Assembly (NCBI GenBank): GCA_963969345.1
Contig: OZ017769.1
Span: 6,761,725 to 6,825,724, forward strand
Direction: 5' to 3'
Length of the DNA stretch: 64,000 nucleotides
Origin: Turbatrix aceti
Lineage: Eukaryota; Nematoda; Chromadorea; Rhabditida; Panagrolaimidae
Under the pieces are notes generated by a model, which was not told the origin of the DNA, ran no database searches, and saw only the letters and a list, made by a program, of their open reading frames with translations. Made by a program: the position numbers and the translations under genes. Within the stretch, counting starts at the first letter, position 1. Each line of letters begins with the position of its first letter. This document shows, piece after piece, positions 10,069 to 19,681 of the stretch.

Positions 10069-11957
10069 ATGACTCAAGCTGGGGAGTCGCTGAGTCCACA
10101 TGCTGCACTGCTAGCCCTTGGGCTTCGACTTGCAGCCAATTCCTTCCTGAAAGACGCAATCGCCGCCGCCCCCGAATTCGTCGTTCCATGGAATTCATTT
10201 CGACGCCTGAACCAGGCCCGTGTATACACGGAGGAGTATGGTATCAGTGCCTACGCCGGGGATTCCTTCCATCTTGTGAGTCTTTGTTTTTGTTGTTTTT
10301 TTTCTGTTTGAGAGACAGTCTGGACTTTAGATGCCCTCCGTGCTCCATGTTTTGGGCCCCCTCACAGCCTGGCCTACGATCTTCACCGCTCTCGCGTACC
10401 TGGCTGATTTGGCAACTGCCCTGCTCCTCCGACGCACCGTAGCCACCTATCTGGGTGGCATGAAGCAGTTTGACGCATCCACGGCTCAGCAGTACGCGAA
10501 CAGGGCGTGTCTCGTCTACTTGCTCAATCCCTTCTCGATTGGGAGCTCGGTTGTCGCGAGCATATCTTCGTTCGTCAACGTATTCGTTGCCCTCTTCCTC
10601 CTCGCTTTGGTTGAGCGTAAGTCGTTTGTCGTTTACTCACTAAGTACAGGCGAGAGGGACGTTTTCACTCAGCGGGTGTTTTTCATGCGACATGCCGTGG
10701 CACGTGTCTCGCCTGTCGTGCCCAGAAGCATTTGAAATAGACAAAACATTTGAAATTGTGTGGAAATTCATTTTGCGCCTAAGGACAACTTTTTCCGTGA
10801 TTCTGAATAGCCTGCTTTATAATGCATTTTTGACCGTAAAAATAGCCTGATACCGTAATTGCAGTAACAGTTTACGCCTGAAATTCATTCGTCGGGTGTT
10901 GAAAACGAAAACATGTTTTTTTCACACTTTTCTTTCAGTCCAACTTCCTTTTGCCGCGTTTTGCGCAGTCACGGTAGCCTTTGTGTATCCCTACTACCTG
11001 GTGCTGCTGGGCCCCCTTCTGGCAGCTGCATGGCAGCAGCACCGGATGTGGGCCACTCTCGGTGCTTACCTCGCTTCAGTTGGTTTCTACGCCGTCACTA
11101 ACCACCTCCTCGAGGGTTCGTCTGATTACGTGCAAAACACTTTCTACTTTTTGTACGTTTTTTGGTCCCTTTTTTGGGACAGAATTGCATTCTACTTATT
11201 TTTTACTTTTTAGCTGGACGATTCCCGATCTCACCCCCAATGTCGGCGCTTTTTGGTACCTTTTCGTCTTCATTTTTCCCTTCTACCGCCTCTTTGCGCT
11301 CTGGATGATGCAAATCCCTTCAATCCTGCCCGTGGCACCGCTGAGTATCGCGTTTCGGTGAGTTGTGTGCTTTTCCAGATGTTTAACCGCGTGATGGGTT
11401 GGTTTTAGCAAGGATCCCCTGGTCGTTGCGTTCATCGCCCTGGGACATGTCGCGGTACTCTCGAGCTATCCGTCATACGGAGAAGCGTCCCTGCTCATCG
11501 CCACGTACTTTGCGTTTCCTCATTTGCTCAAGCGTAGGCTCAAAGAGGCTTTTTTTAATGAAGAAGAAGAATATTGTTTTCCTATTTTTTTTTCAGACGC
11601 TAGATGCGGTCTCGTGACGTTTGGAACCATCTCCACCGTCGTCGTACTCTCACCCATAATGTGGCGGCTCTGGATGATCACTGGTTCCGGGAATGCCAAT
11701 TTCTACTTTGGCATCGTCATGGTGTATATTCTGGCGATGGTAAGGAAACTTGTGTCTCGACCGGAAAAAACAAGAGAACTGTGGTTTTTCAGAATTATCT
11801 GGTCATCGACGTCATCCTGGCCACGAACTCCTACCGCTATCTGGAAGCCTGCAAAGAAGCGGGCATCGAAAACGCACCGGCGTTGACTGCCAAACTCGGG
11901 TTCAAGCCACAGTGTCCTTTTTACGGCAACGCATTTACACACGAACACGATGATTGA
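10069..11957 (+). CDS. PIGU: GPI transamidase subunit PIGU (Cdc91)
   Basis: PIGU is a multi-pass ER membrane subunit of the GPI transamidase, probably helping to recognise the GPI lipid. Seven exons (10069-10275, 10331-10616, 10939-11152, 11214-11357, 11409-11533, 11597-11739, 11793-11957) join in frame to 427 residues (human 435). Family signatures occur in order: SFRRLNQARVYTEEYGISAY (where human has [20 protein letters not shown]), YAGDSFH, LVYLLNPFSI, WTIPDLTPNVGAFWYLF, and the C-terminal MWRLWMITGSGNANFYFG. The donor of exon 3 is TTTTT then GTACGT; using it keeps frame and restores the conserved WTIPDLTPN. Many hydrophobic segments agree with about ten membrane helices. Its 3' end converges on CHTF8, with stop codons only 75 bp apart. 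Confidence 0.94.
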
Positions 11958-11982
11958 TCTGTCTGGTTTCTTTTTTTGTTGC

Positions 11983-11988
11983 TTTATT
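11983..11988 (-). terminator. Candidate poly(A) signal for CHTF8
   Basis: Plus-strand TTTATT reads AATAAA on the minus strand, 45-50 bases past the CHTF8 stop codon. It lies between the PIGU stop and the CHTF8 stop, so the two 3' UTRs overlap in antisense if this site and the PIGU signal at 12022 are used. Confidence 0.55.
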
Positions 11989-12021
11989 GGTTGTACGTAC
12001 ATGTGATAAGAAAACGAAGTA

Positions 12022-12027
12022 AATAAA
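12022..12027 (+). terminator. Candidate poly(A) signal for PIGU
   Basis: AATAAA within AAATAAATAAATT, about 65 bases after the PIGU stop codon. It lies just inside the 3' flank of the convergent gene CHTF8. Confidence 0.55.
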
Positions 12028-12032
12028 TAAAT

Positions 12033-12446
12033 TCACTTGCTCGTGCCCAACGAGGCGCGGCCCTTTGACGCGATTACGGGCCGGGGACGGCCCTCGAAGA
12101 GAATGCAGCGACGGACGACGCCGTCGACGATGACGCCTCGCTTCTCCTCGGCCTGCTGGTACTGGTTCTGGTTCTGCAGCGAACTGCGGTCAACAAGAAG
12201 GAAGGGTTCGTCGAGCACAACCACCTTGCCTTCGTAGAGGTTGTTCCGGATGCGGAGCATGGGCTTCTGATCGGTCCAGGTGAGATCAGCGAATTTGATG
12301 CCTCGGACGTCGCCTGAGATGCTGAGGTTGCCCTGCATCTCGATGAGGGTCAACTCATCCAAACCGTGCCTGTAAATACCAGTCGTTTAATTATAAAAAA
12401 AAAAAACAAGGATAACTCACTCATTCGGGATCAAATGAACTTGCAT
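12033..12446 (-). CDS. CHTF8: Chromosome transmission fidelity protein 8 (CHTF8/Ctf8)
   Basis: Ctf8 is a small subunit of the Ctf18-Dcc1-Ctf8 alternative RFC complex, which loads PCNA and supports sister-chromatid cohesion. Two exons, 12446-12421 and 12369-12033, join at GA/G to give 120 residues (human 121). The sequence starts MQVHLIPN and then shows the family core: LIEMQGNLS, then LRIRNNLYEGKVVVLDEPFL, and at the end RRCILFEGRPRPVI (human ILFKTRPKPII). The protein is easily missed because of its size and tiny 26-base first coding exon. NDUFA6 starts 215 bp away in the opposite direction, and PIGU converges from the other side. Confidence 0.9.
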
Positions 12447-12661
12447 GTCTGCTGAAGAATTCAAAACGCATCCAAAACGCGCAAATTCATCCAACGACGC
12501 ATTTTCCCGCGCTTTCAGTTGTCCCGCAACGTGCGATATTTTTTACGGTCAAAATTTTACTTGCTGATTTTTTTTGGAATTTTTTCGTAAGTTATATTTA
12601 TTTTTCGTTTGTTTTCACTCTTTTCACGTTTCACACTTCTGTGCTGCAACTGTTGTCGGTC
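12447..12661. promoter_or_regulatory. Divergent promoter region of CHTF8 and NDUFA6
   Basis: The 215 bases between the two ATGs contain no coding exon. The side near NDUFA6 is T-rich (12550-12620), with a TTATATTTATTTTT stretch that might serve as an AT-rich core promoter. No specific factor site recognised. Confidence 0.5.
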
Positions 12662-13042
12662 ATGTCACGTCTAACGACGACCACCCAAGCAGGTGTGCGC
12701 ATAGTCACCCCGATCGTGTCCTCGTCGTCCATCGAGGCCAAGAGACGCGTTCTGGCACTGTACAAGAAAATGCAACGCATCCTGCCCCAGGCCTGGCTTG
12801 ATTACGGCCTCAAGGACATTCCGCTTCCCGTGTTCCGAGCTGCGGTAAAGAGTCGTTTCCAGCGACAGGCCCACCTCACGGACCCGCGTGTCATCGATCG
12901 CAAGGTCAGCGAGGGCTACAAGGACATCGAATCCATCCGCTACTACTACTACAACACCTTCCACCTCCGCAACATGCTCTTCCCTGACAACCTCAATCCC
13001 CGGCCTCGGGACTTTCTTTCCCAATTTCTTTCTGGAAAATAA
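12662..13042 (+). CDS. NDUFA6: NADH:ubiquinone oxidoreductase subunit NDUFA6 (LYRM6; C. elegans NUO-3)
   Basis: NDUFA6 is an LYR-motif accessory subunit of mitochondrial complex I that binds acyl carrier protein at the matrix arm. A single exon encodes 126 residues (human 128). EAKRRVLALYKKM contains the LYR-type motif, here LYK. KSRFQRQAHLTDPRVIDRKV matches the human segment ending AHVTDPRVVDLLV. YYYYNTFHLRNMLF and PRPRDFLSQFL are the conserved C-terminal features. The start at 12662 (MSRLTTTT) was chosen because it matches the usual N-terminal length; non-ATG codons further upstream stay open but are not conserved. The change of the canonical Arg of LYR to Lys is conservative but worth noting. 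Confidence 0.93.
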   Translation: MSRLTTTTQAGVRIVTPIVSSSSIEAKRRVLALYKKMQRILPQAWLDYGLKDIPLPVFRAAVKSRFQRQAHLTDPRVIDRKVSEGYKDIESIRYYYYNTFHLRNMLFPDNLNPRPRDFLSQFLSGK

Positions 13043-13043
13043 A
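13038..13043 (+). terminator. Poly(A) signal overlapping the NDUFA6 stop codon
   Basis: AATAAA at 13038-13043 includes the TAA stop codon at 13040-13042. If used, it would leave a 3' UTR of only about 15-25 bases. Confidence 0.45.
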
Positions 13044-13313
13044 GGTTGGTTTTTTTGAACCGTTTGGAAGGGTGAAAATGAGGTTATTTCACCGTTTTTT
13101 TAGTCCCCGCTACTCTGCCTGACTTTTTCGAAAGCATAAATGGCTCATTGTGCTGATGATCAAATTTATGTAAGGATTCAGAAAAACCAAATGACTAGAA
13201 ACGAGCACAAAAGTGCTCATCACCGCAAAAGTTACGATATGTGCACGTTGAAGAGCAAAATTAGGCTGCGACCGATTGGCGAGAGGTGGGGCGGGCCCTA
13301 GGCCTTGCCGCAG

Positions 13314-15364
13314 TCAAAATCGATACGATGGACCTCCCGCTCGGAAGTCTTCGTCGTCGTACTCGTCGAAACCCTGCGCGTCAGGCTGCGGGGGTGGGGG
13401 CAGTGTGCGGGTGGAGGGGCCGGCTCCGTATGGACCACCGGTGCCGTTGACGCCGTTTAAGGGTTGCCCGTAGGGGCCCAGGTTCGCCTGAAGACCAGGA
13501 TTGAGTGCTGATCAGGTAGTTAAAAGATGGGGGGACTCACCTGTTGCACGGCGATGGCTGGCACCCTGCCCTGCGGCTGCTGCGCGAGGGGGGACGTTGC
13601 CATGCCCGCCATGCCGGTCATACTCGAAGTTGAGGGATGCGAGGAGTACATTGGACCTCCGGAAGCCTGAAATAAAATGAGTTGCCCAGGTTCGTTCCAG
13701 GTCGCTTACCATCATCTGCGCTGGGGTATAAAGCGTGCTAGGACCGCGATTCGCCATGGGACCACGCTTGATCCTGGGCGGAGATTTGACCGGTGGATGG
13801 GTGGCTCGCCAGTAGGATTCGAGGTAGTCGGCGAGGTGCTCGCAGGCGTCCTCCAGCTGGTTTTCATCCAGGACGACGTCAAACATTTCCTGGGGGCATT
13901 GGGCGAGCTTTTCGGCGGCCACCATCTGCACGTTCATGTTTCGGCTCTGAGACTTGCCGCGGGACTTGATGAGACGTTGCAGGACCTTGGGTGACGAGAT
14001 CTTGATGTAGACGTGGATGGGCGCGAGACTGGTCTTGGCGAGCTGGCTGGGGTGGTTGATGGTGTCGCAGTCGAGGACGACGAGCTGCATGGACCGGGCG
14101 AGTTCGAAGATGCGCTCGATTTCGGCCTGGATCTCGGCGAGCGAGTTGCTGGATCTCGAGCCTGCGCGCTCCATGATCGCCCGCTTCGACGGGTTGTTCA
14201 TCAGGGAGCGCTTTGCGAGCGAGATGTCGGCTGTGACGCGCGTGATAATGATCCTACAAGATCCAAGAGGTTTAGAGGCCACGCCGGGAAAGTCCACTTA
14301 CCGCCCCTCAAATCGATGCTTCAAGTAGTCAAAGACAGCCTTCTGCATCATATCCGTCACCTCGTAGCCCTTGAGCGAGGGCCCAACCAGCACGACAGGC
14401 CGCATGGTGGGCACGACGTCGTAGGGCGGCTGGTTCTCCTGCTTCTTGAACATGAGCTTCTTCTTCTCCTTGGGCGGCGGAGGCGTCGTGACCATGTTCG
14501 CGATCTTTCTCTGCGCCTCGTCGTCGTCGAGCTCGTTGCCCGGCGTGGGTGGTGTAGAGCCCCTGGAAGTGTTGAGTGGCATCATGCTGTCGAGGCCGCC
14601 GAGGTTGGTGATGCTCGCGGAGTGCCGGCTGAAAAGGAGCGCCTAGGGGCCCAAAATCGCCAAAAAAAAATTGTGTTAGACGAACGCAGTTTGTTTGTTT
14701 TTTAGTGTTTTAGTTGCACGCGGAAGAGGTTAGGGAAGAGGACAGGTGAGTTAGGCACACGCAGAAGAACTTACAACTTGTGATTGCCCTTGGCATTCTG
14801 CTGACGGAGATTCTCGAGTTTGACGGGAGACGGGATAAATCCGAGTTCATGGCCTTCTTTGACGAGTCGCCCGATCCACCAATCGTTATTGTACTTTTCC
14901 TTGATGTGCAGAAATTCCTTGGTCTTGAAAGAGACGGCACAGCCGTGGACAGGCGAGTCGTCATCGAGCGTGCCATCGTAGTCTATGTTGGTGCAGACGG
15001 CGAAGAGCACAGGATTGTACTTTGCATTCTCGAGCTGCTGTGTCGCCTGGCGCTCAGCGTTGCTTCGAATTGTCTCGCGATTTCGCCGCTCGAGGTCGAA
15101 ATCGTTTTCATGATGGCTGAAGTTAGAGTCACCGCTTCCCTGAAACGGTTTTATTTTGGAGGACATAATGGAATAGAAAATGCATGGAACGGCGGAGAGG
15201 TGCACCTTGGTCCGCTCTCGCATGCATGAGCGACAAGGACAACGACAGCGACGTTGGACGTCGTCGTCGTCATCGTCGTCGGCGGCGGCGGTGGCTACAC
15301 ATATACGTCACAGGATCCTCGGAGCCGAAGCCGGCAGACTTACCCGTCTATGGAACTTAGACAT
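13314..15364 (-). CDS. ccb-1: Voltage-gated calcium channel beta subunit (CACNB; C. elegans CCB-1)
   Basis: The cytosolic beta subunit binds the alpha-1 interaction domain of high-voltage-activated calcium channels and promotes surface expression and gating. Six coding exons (15364-15344, 15139-14775, 14628-14302, 14253-13710, 13666-13541, 13487-13314) give 518 residues. The SH3 domain contains [13 protein letters not shown], then [20 protein letters not shown] and [12 protein letters not shown]. The guanylate-kinase-like domain starts [20 protein letters not shown] and continues with [38 protein letters not shown] and [20 protein letters not shown], ending [20 protein letters not shown]. The Gly/Pro-rich tail ends with an acidic patch (DEYDDEDF). 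The first exon (MSKFHRR) has a strong donor and lies in a longer 5' untranslated exon (about 15442). An alternative start at 15166 is listed separately. Confidence 0.94.
15140..15166 (-). other. Alternative N-terminus of the calcium channel beta subunit
   Basis: ATG at 15166 reads MSSKIKPFQ straight into the SH3 exon without a stop, in the same frame as the spliced MSKFHRR start. Bases 15150-15140 also form the acceptor (CCGTTTCAG) for that spliced form. A transcript starting inside the intron would therefore give a second N-terminus. Whether it exists is unknown. Confidence 0.35.
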
Positions 15365-16737
15365 TTGGTGGCCGAAGAACGATCAACAAACACGTCCTCG
15401 GAAGTCGGGCATCAATTCGAAGCAACGAGCGAAGGACGTTATCCTGCAAAAAGTATAAAAAAACGTGAGATACCGGGCAATCAGGCGGATGGCAACCGAA
15501 CCGCTCGGTACACGCATTCACGCATTCAACGCGGATACACACAAGTGCCGTGGCTTGCTCGCTCACCCAACGGCGGCCGCGAGTGCGCGCGCGCGGCATT
15601 GCCGCAGGCGAATCGATATAGTTAGTTTCTTTTTCTATTTTACTTCAAAAACACGCGCCGCGTCCTCCTCCTCCTTTTTTTTGTCGACGACAGTCAGCGG
15701 CAGCGAGCAAGACTGCCTGACAAACGGCGCCCCCTCTCCATTCATTCGCCTTGTGGCCAAGGCAGTCAGCCACGAGTCCATTTGGGCGGCGGCAGACGGC
15801 ACACGTCCGTCCTGCGGCAGCGGCGCGGACATGCAACGCGCGCGACTGCGTACTCTTCTCTTCTCTCCCCCCGGCGGCGGCGGCGGCGAGACTTTTTTAG
15901 TGAGTCGTCGCCGGTGGTACTTCGGGAGGGGTGCGAGGAGGTCTGGCGGGGCTAATTGGTGTCGACGTGCCACGCTGGTCGGGAGCACGTTGGTTGGATG
16001 GTTGGTTGACGGGGGCTGCTGCGCTGGCGCATAATTCCTGTCTGAGGAAAGGAAGTGACGCGGCTGGCGACAACAAGCTTGTTGGAGGCAGTCTCGTCCC
16101 ATCCATCCATCGATCGATCGCCTGCCTCGAGAGGGAAGCAGCGCGCTCAGCCTGAAGAGGCTGACATATCCCCTCCGTGCACCACCTGCTCCTCAAGCGC
16201 GCCTCACGCGCTGCCGCATCCCCCAGCAGCCAGCGGGGGGAGGGGGGAGGGAGGACTCGACGACAAAAGTCTGGGGGCGAGAGCGAGCGGGAACAGGCCA
16301 GAGGCCTCTTCGCCGGCCAAAAGGCGCGGTACTAGGGCCTAGGGCCTAGGGCAACGAGCGCCGCATTTCCGGGGCTTATTGCGGTTAGTCGACGACGCGG
16401 CGTGCGCCAGCTGCCTGCCTTATCGATTGCGTCGAGCTGAGCATCCCCGGCACCTGGAAAGTGCCCTGGCACGTTGTCACGACCGATTAACGTCTCCAGG
16501 CTGTTGCCAACAACCGACAGCCCCACGATACCGCGCCATCGCACTGCTACCACCACCACCACCGCTACCGCCACCGCCGCCGCTGGCAATTAACTCATCG
16601 AGCTGCGAAGCGTCCTTGACAAGTACCACCACTCGATGATGACAGCCCACCACACCCCGTTGCGATAAAAAGGACCGACGGGCGCTTCACTTCTTGGAGA
16701 ACAGAAAAATAACAGAGCGAGCAAACGAACACGAACG
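15365..16737. other. Upstream region of the calcium channel beta gene and 3' flank of the TBCCD1-like gene
   Basis: Bases 15365-15442 are probably 5' UTR of the beta subunit on the minus strand, bounded by an acceptor-like TTTTTGCAG at its 5' side, so further 5' exons may exist. The rest is GC-rich with short repeats, including three copies of CTAGGGC (16332-16352). A 155-codon minus-strand frame (15635-16102) has low-complexity sequence and no recognisable domain. Confidence 0.45.
16332..16352. repeat. Three tandem copies of a 7-base unit CTAGGGC
   Basis: Exact tandem heptamers at 16332-16338, 16339-16345 and 16346-16352. Short; no function inferred. Confidence 0.8.
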
Positions 16738-18386
16738 TCAACGGCACCTTCGGCGCAGGAAGGCAATATCCGGAAGCGGGAGCGGCGAGATCAAGTCGAC
16801 TTCGGTGGTGGAGAGTGCCGCTGCATAGGCGGCGGCCAACCGACTCCGACGACGCCAACACGCGAGGTAGTCTTCCTGGAGAGCGTTTTCGAAAGCCTGC
16901 AAACACAAATAACTCCGGAAGGAAATTGAATTGCAAGGGGTGGCACGGGTACTCACCTGGGAAAACGGCTGACTGCTTGGAAAAGGCGTCGGCTGGATGT
17001 AAAACATATTAGGCGGCAGTCGGTGGTGTTGGGGCGACGAAGGATTCGCGGAAGCCGGTGTCAGCGGCAGTCGGCAGGCTGCAAGTTCATCGGGAAGTGC
17101 CTGCAAGAACAAACGAACGCCGTTGGGGACGACGATATGAACAAAGGAACTCACGTCGAACCAGACGTTGTAGGGCGCCAGGGCGACGTCAAAGCACCCG
17201 CCGATAAAGACCACTTGATCGGGAGATCCGGCAAAAAGGGTCACGTTTGAACAGTCCCGGACAATAATTTGCCTGGCCACAACGCTGATTCGGCAGTCGC
17301 ACAGGTGATCGAGCACGACCAGGCCATCCACCGGGCCCAGGACAATAGGCGCTGTGCCTGAGATGTTCGAAATCACGACAGAGCGAGAATACGTGAGGTG
17401 GAAGAAAAAAGAAGCAGAAGGCTTCAGGTCATCGACGCGGCCGATGATGCGAAGATGCGCACCCCTGTACAGGGGGTTGGCGTGCAGCTGGATTCTCGGC
17501 CAACCAGAGATCGTCAGTTTTCGGTCACTTGCAGCCGCCGTTGTCGTGAGTGATCTCGATGAACACGGCGGAGGGGTGCGGGCGTCAAAGGGGTCGAGAG
17601 CGAAAACATCTGGCTGCATGCGCTTGCCAAGCCACGTGGCCAGATCACTCATTTTGGTCTGAAAAATCTCGATTTTGGTCTGAATGTACCTCAAAAAAAG
17701 GAAGTAACTTTTTCACTCGCGCAGTCAAAAATCCGGGAGCTGGATAGCATAATGGCAGAGACAGGGCTCGTTCGCAGGTTGGCCACGTTTGGCTTACCAC
17801 CAGGGACGAACGCCGCTGCCAGCACAGTGTCCAGCATGTGAAAAGCGCTGAACGGCACTTGACGAATTTCGGGCAGCCATTCGAGTCTCTTTTGATTGGT
17901 TGGGCACGTCGAGCATCGAACGTAGTCGTCGAACAGGAAGCATAAAGTCAGGATTGGAGCTGAAACGGGCCCGTTAAAAGCAAATGAATGATAAAAGTAA
18001 AACTAACTAATTTGTGCCTTTACAAAAGCATGAAAGCCATTGCTCCCGGATCCAAGAGAAGACAGGACCAAACAGAGTGTCAGCAAATCATTTGGCGCCA
18101 CGGTATTGCCAGCGGCAAAGATCGCAGCGGCGGTATCAGAATCGAGCCGCAGTTTCTTCTTTGCCAGCTCCTGCCACTCGTCAGCGGTGATGTTCCTTTC
18201 CCGGTTGCATCGCACCATCCAGTACCAAGCAGCCCGGATGGCGAGGCTCACGGCGTCTCCTCTCACGGCACTGGACAACGAAGGCGTCTGAATCGCGTGG
18301 CACGCGAGACTCAGTCGCCCATGGGGCCAGACGACAATTCGGTCGGTGGACGTAGACGTCGACGGCGCTGTTGCACAAGCGGTCAT
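16738..18386 (-). CDS. TBCCD1: TBCC domain-containing protein 1-like (TBCCD1)
   Basis: TBCCD1 is a centrosome/Golgi-positioning protein with a C-CAP/TBCC beta-helix domain. Six exons (18386-18008, 17959-17798, 17739-17690, 17658-17155, 17100-16957, 16896-16738) give 465 residues (human 557). The N-terminal part has RIVVWPHGRLSLACHAIQTP, similar to the human start. ATWLGKRM corresponds to human ETWLRSCL. The beta-helix contains SRSVVISNISGTAPIVLGPV, DGLVVLDHLCDCRISVVARQ and IIVRDCSNVTLFAGSPDQVV, then the conserved LAPYNVWF. The C-terminal helix after AFENALQEDYLACW is shorter than in human. The intron 17689-17659 is only 31 bases; it was inferred because only that model keeps frame, so the small exon at 17690-17739 is the weakest part. 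The intron 17154-17101 is 54 bases with no stop and could be retained. Confidence 0.78.
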
Positions 18387-19681
18387 TGAAAAAAGAAAGG
18401 AAAGAGAAAAAACCGGAGTGCTGCGCGCAGTGCAGTGCGCGAAATTGTGCTGAACCGGTTTGTACTCACTCCGGGTCACCCACCCGTCGCCAGGGCAACC
18501 AGCGACTGGCTGTATCAATTTTGATGCTACCGGTGCCAAAGGTACAAGCAGAATATTTTCTTGTAAGATGCAACAAAGGCAAATTTGACCGATTACATCA
18601 CAGACAATGAATTATGCCAATCTGGCCGTATCACCGGACCCATCTCGTGCGTCGACTCAAAATCAGACCAACTGACAAGTTGCATTTTTTTTGTGATCTC
18701 TCTCAAGAACAGCAACTCGTTCATAAAAATTGCAACCTAACTTTGTTTAGTCCGTGAACAAAGAAAATCGAGGAATATCAAAGTGCCTTCCATTTTGCCC
18801 TCCAATTGGCTCTTTTCACACCGCACGTCCGACCCGGCAGTCTCGTACAGTCGGCTGTCACGCAAATAAGGCGTTCGTAGGAAAGGAAGCGGGCCGCTGA
18901 CAAGGACAAGGCGGTTGGTTGTCTTGATTGAAACCGTGCACTACGAGGCCAGGCCAGCTGCCAGCGGCGATCATAGCCTGGCAGGCGGCGGCCGCGGCGG
19001 TGGCGGCGGTCGGGGTCAGGCGGCGCGTAATTGCGTGTCTTTCGATTGATTGCGTCTCTGCTACCCAAGGCAACAAGCAATCCTCCTTCTGTCACCTTGA
19101 ACCTTGCTCCTCTCCTCCAGGGACGGAAAATAAGCAAAGAGGCACTCTTATTCATGTGATTGCCTCCCGCTTGTTTTTTTTGGGGGGGGGGGGGTTTGAC
19201 GTTGTTGCGTGTACTCCTTCCTTTTTCTGGAAAAAACAGGCCGCCGCCGCCGCTCTGCGTGTTTTTGCGACCCGGCGATCCCAGAAGAGCGATCTCGACA
19301 ACTCCGTGGCCATTGATCCGGGGGCTTTGTTTTGTTTATTTATCGACGGCGAAATCAGTCATTTGTGTTTGTCTTGGGGGCCGAAATTAAGGAGTCAAGA
19401 GGGATTCATCGCTTTCATTCGATTTTGTGGATTTCATTGTTTGATCTGTCGCGTTATTATGCTTTTTGTCCGTGGCTGCTGCTGGTGGTGCTCTTTTGCC
19501 TCGCTGAAACGTTGGTTTCTTCCTTAAGCATCGCTCGAGAATGGTTTTTTGTTTCTCAATTTTTTTTGGCTCTGATCATGATTTTTGGCCCTTCCGCGCA
19601 TTTTGGCCTTTCCGCGTGATTTTCGATCACCCAAACTATGAATCTTATACCAAAATGTTCATATAGACTTTGTTGCAGTCG
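18387..19681. other. Divergent intergenic region of the TBCCD1-like and UNC-73-like genes
   Basis: About 1.3 kb without a convincing coding exon on either strand. It should hold the TBCCD1 promoter near 18387 and the distal promoter of the exchange-factor gene near 19680. A run of 13 G lies at 19182-19194. TTTGTTGCAG ending at 19679 is acceptor-like, so one more upstream exon of the plus-strand gene may exist, but none was recognised. Confidence 0.5.
19182..19194 (+). repeat. Run of 13 G
   Basis: Uninterrupted poly-G following a T-run, upstream of the exchange-factor gene. Typical slippage-prone tract; length may be a sequencing artefact. Confidence 0.8.

Noticed and set aside
15635..16102. 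Minus-strand 155-codon frame upstream of the calcium channel beta gene
   Set aside because: Low-complexity Arg/Pro/Ala sequence without family signature or a good donor to the SH3 exon.
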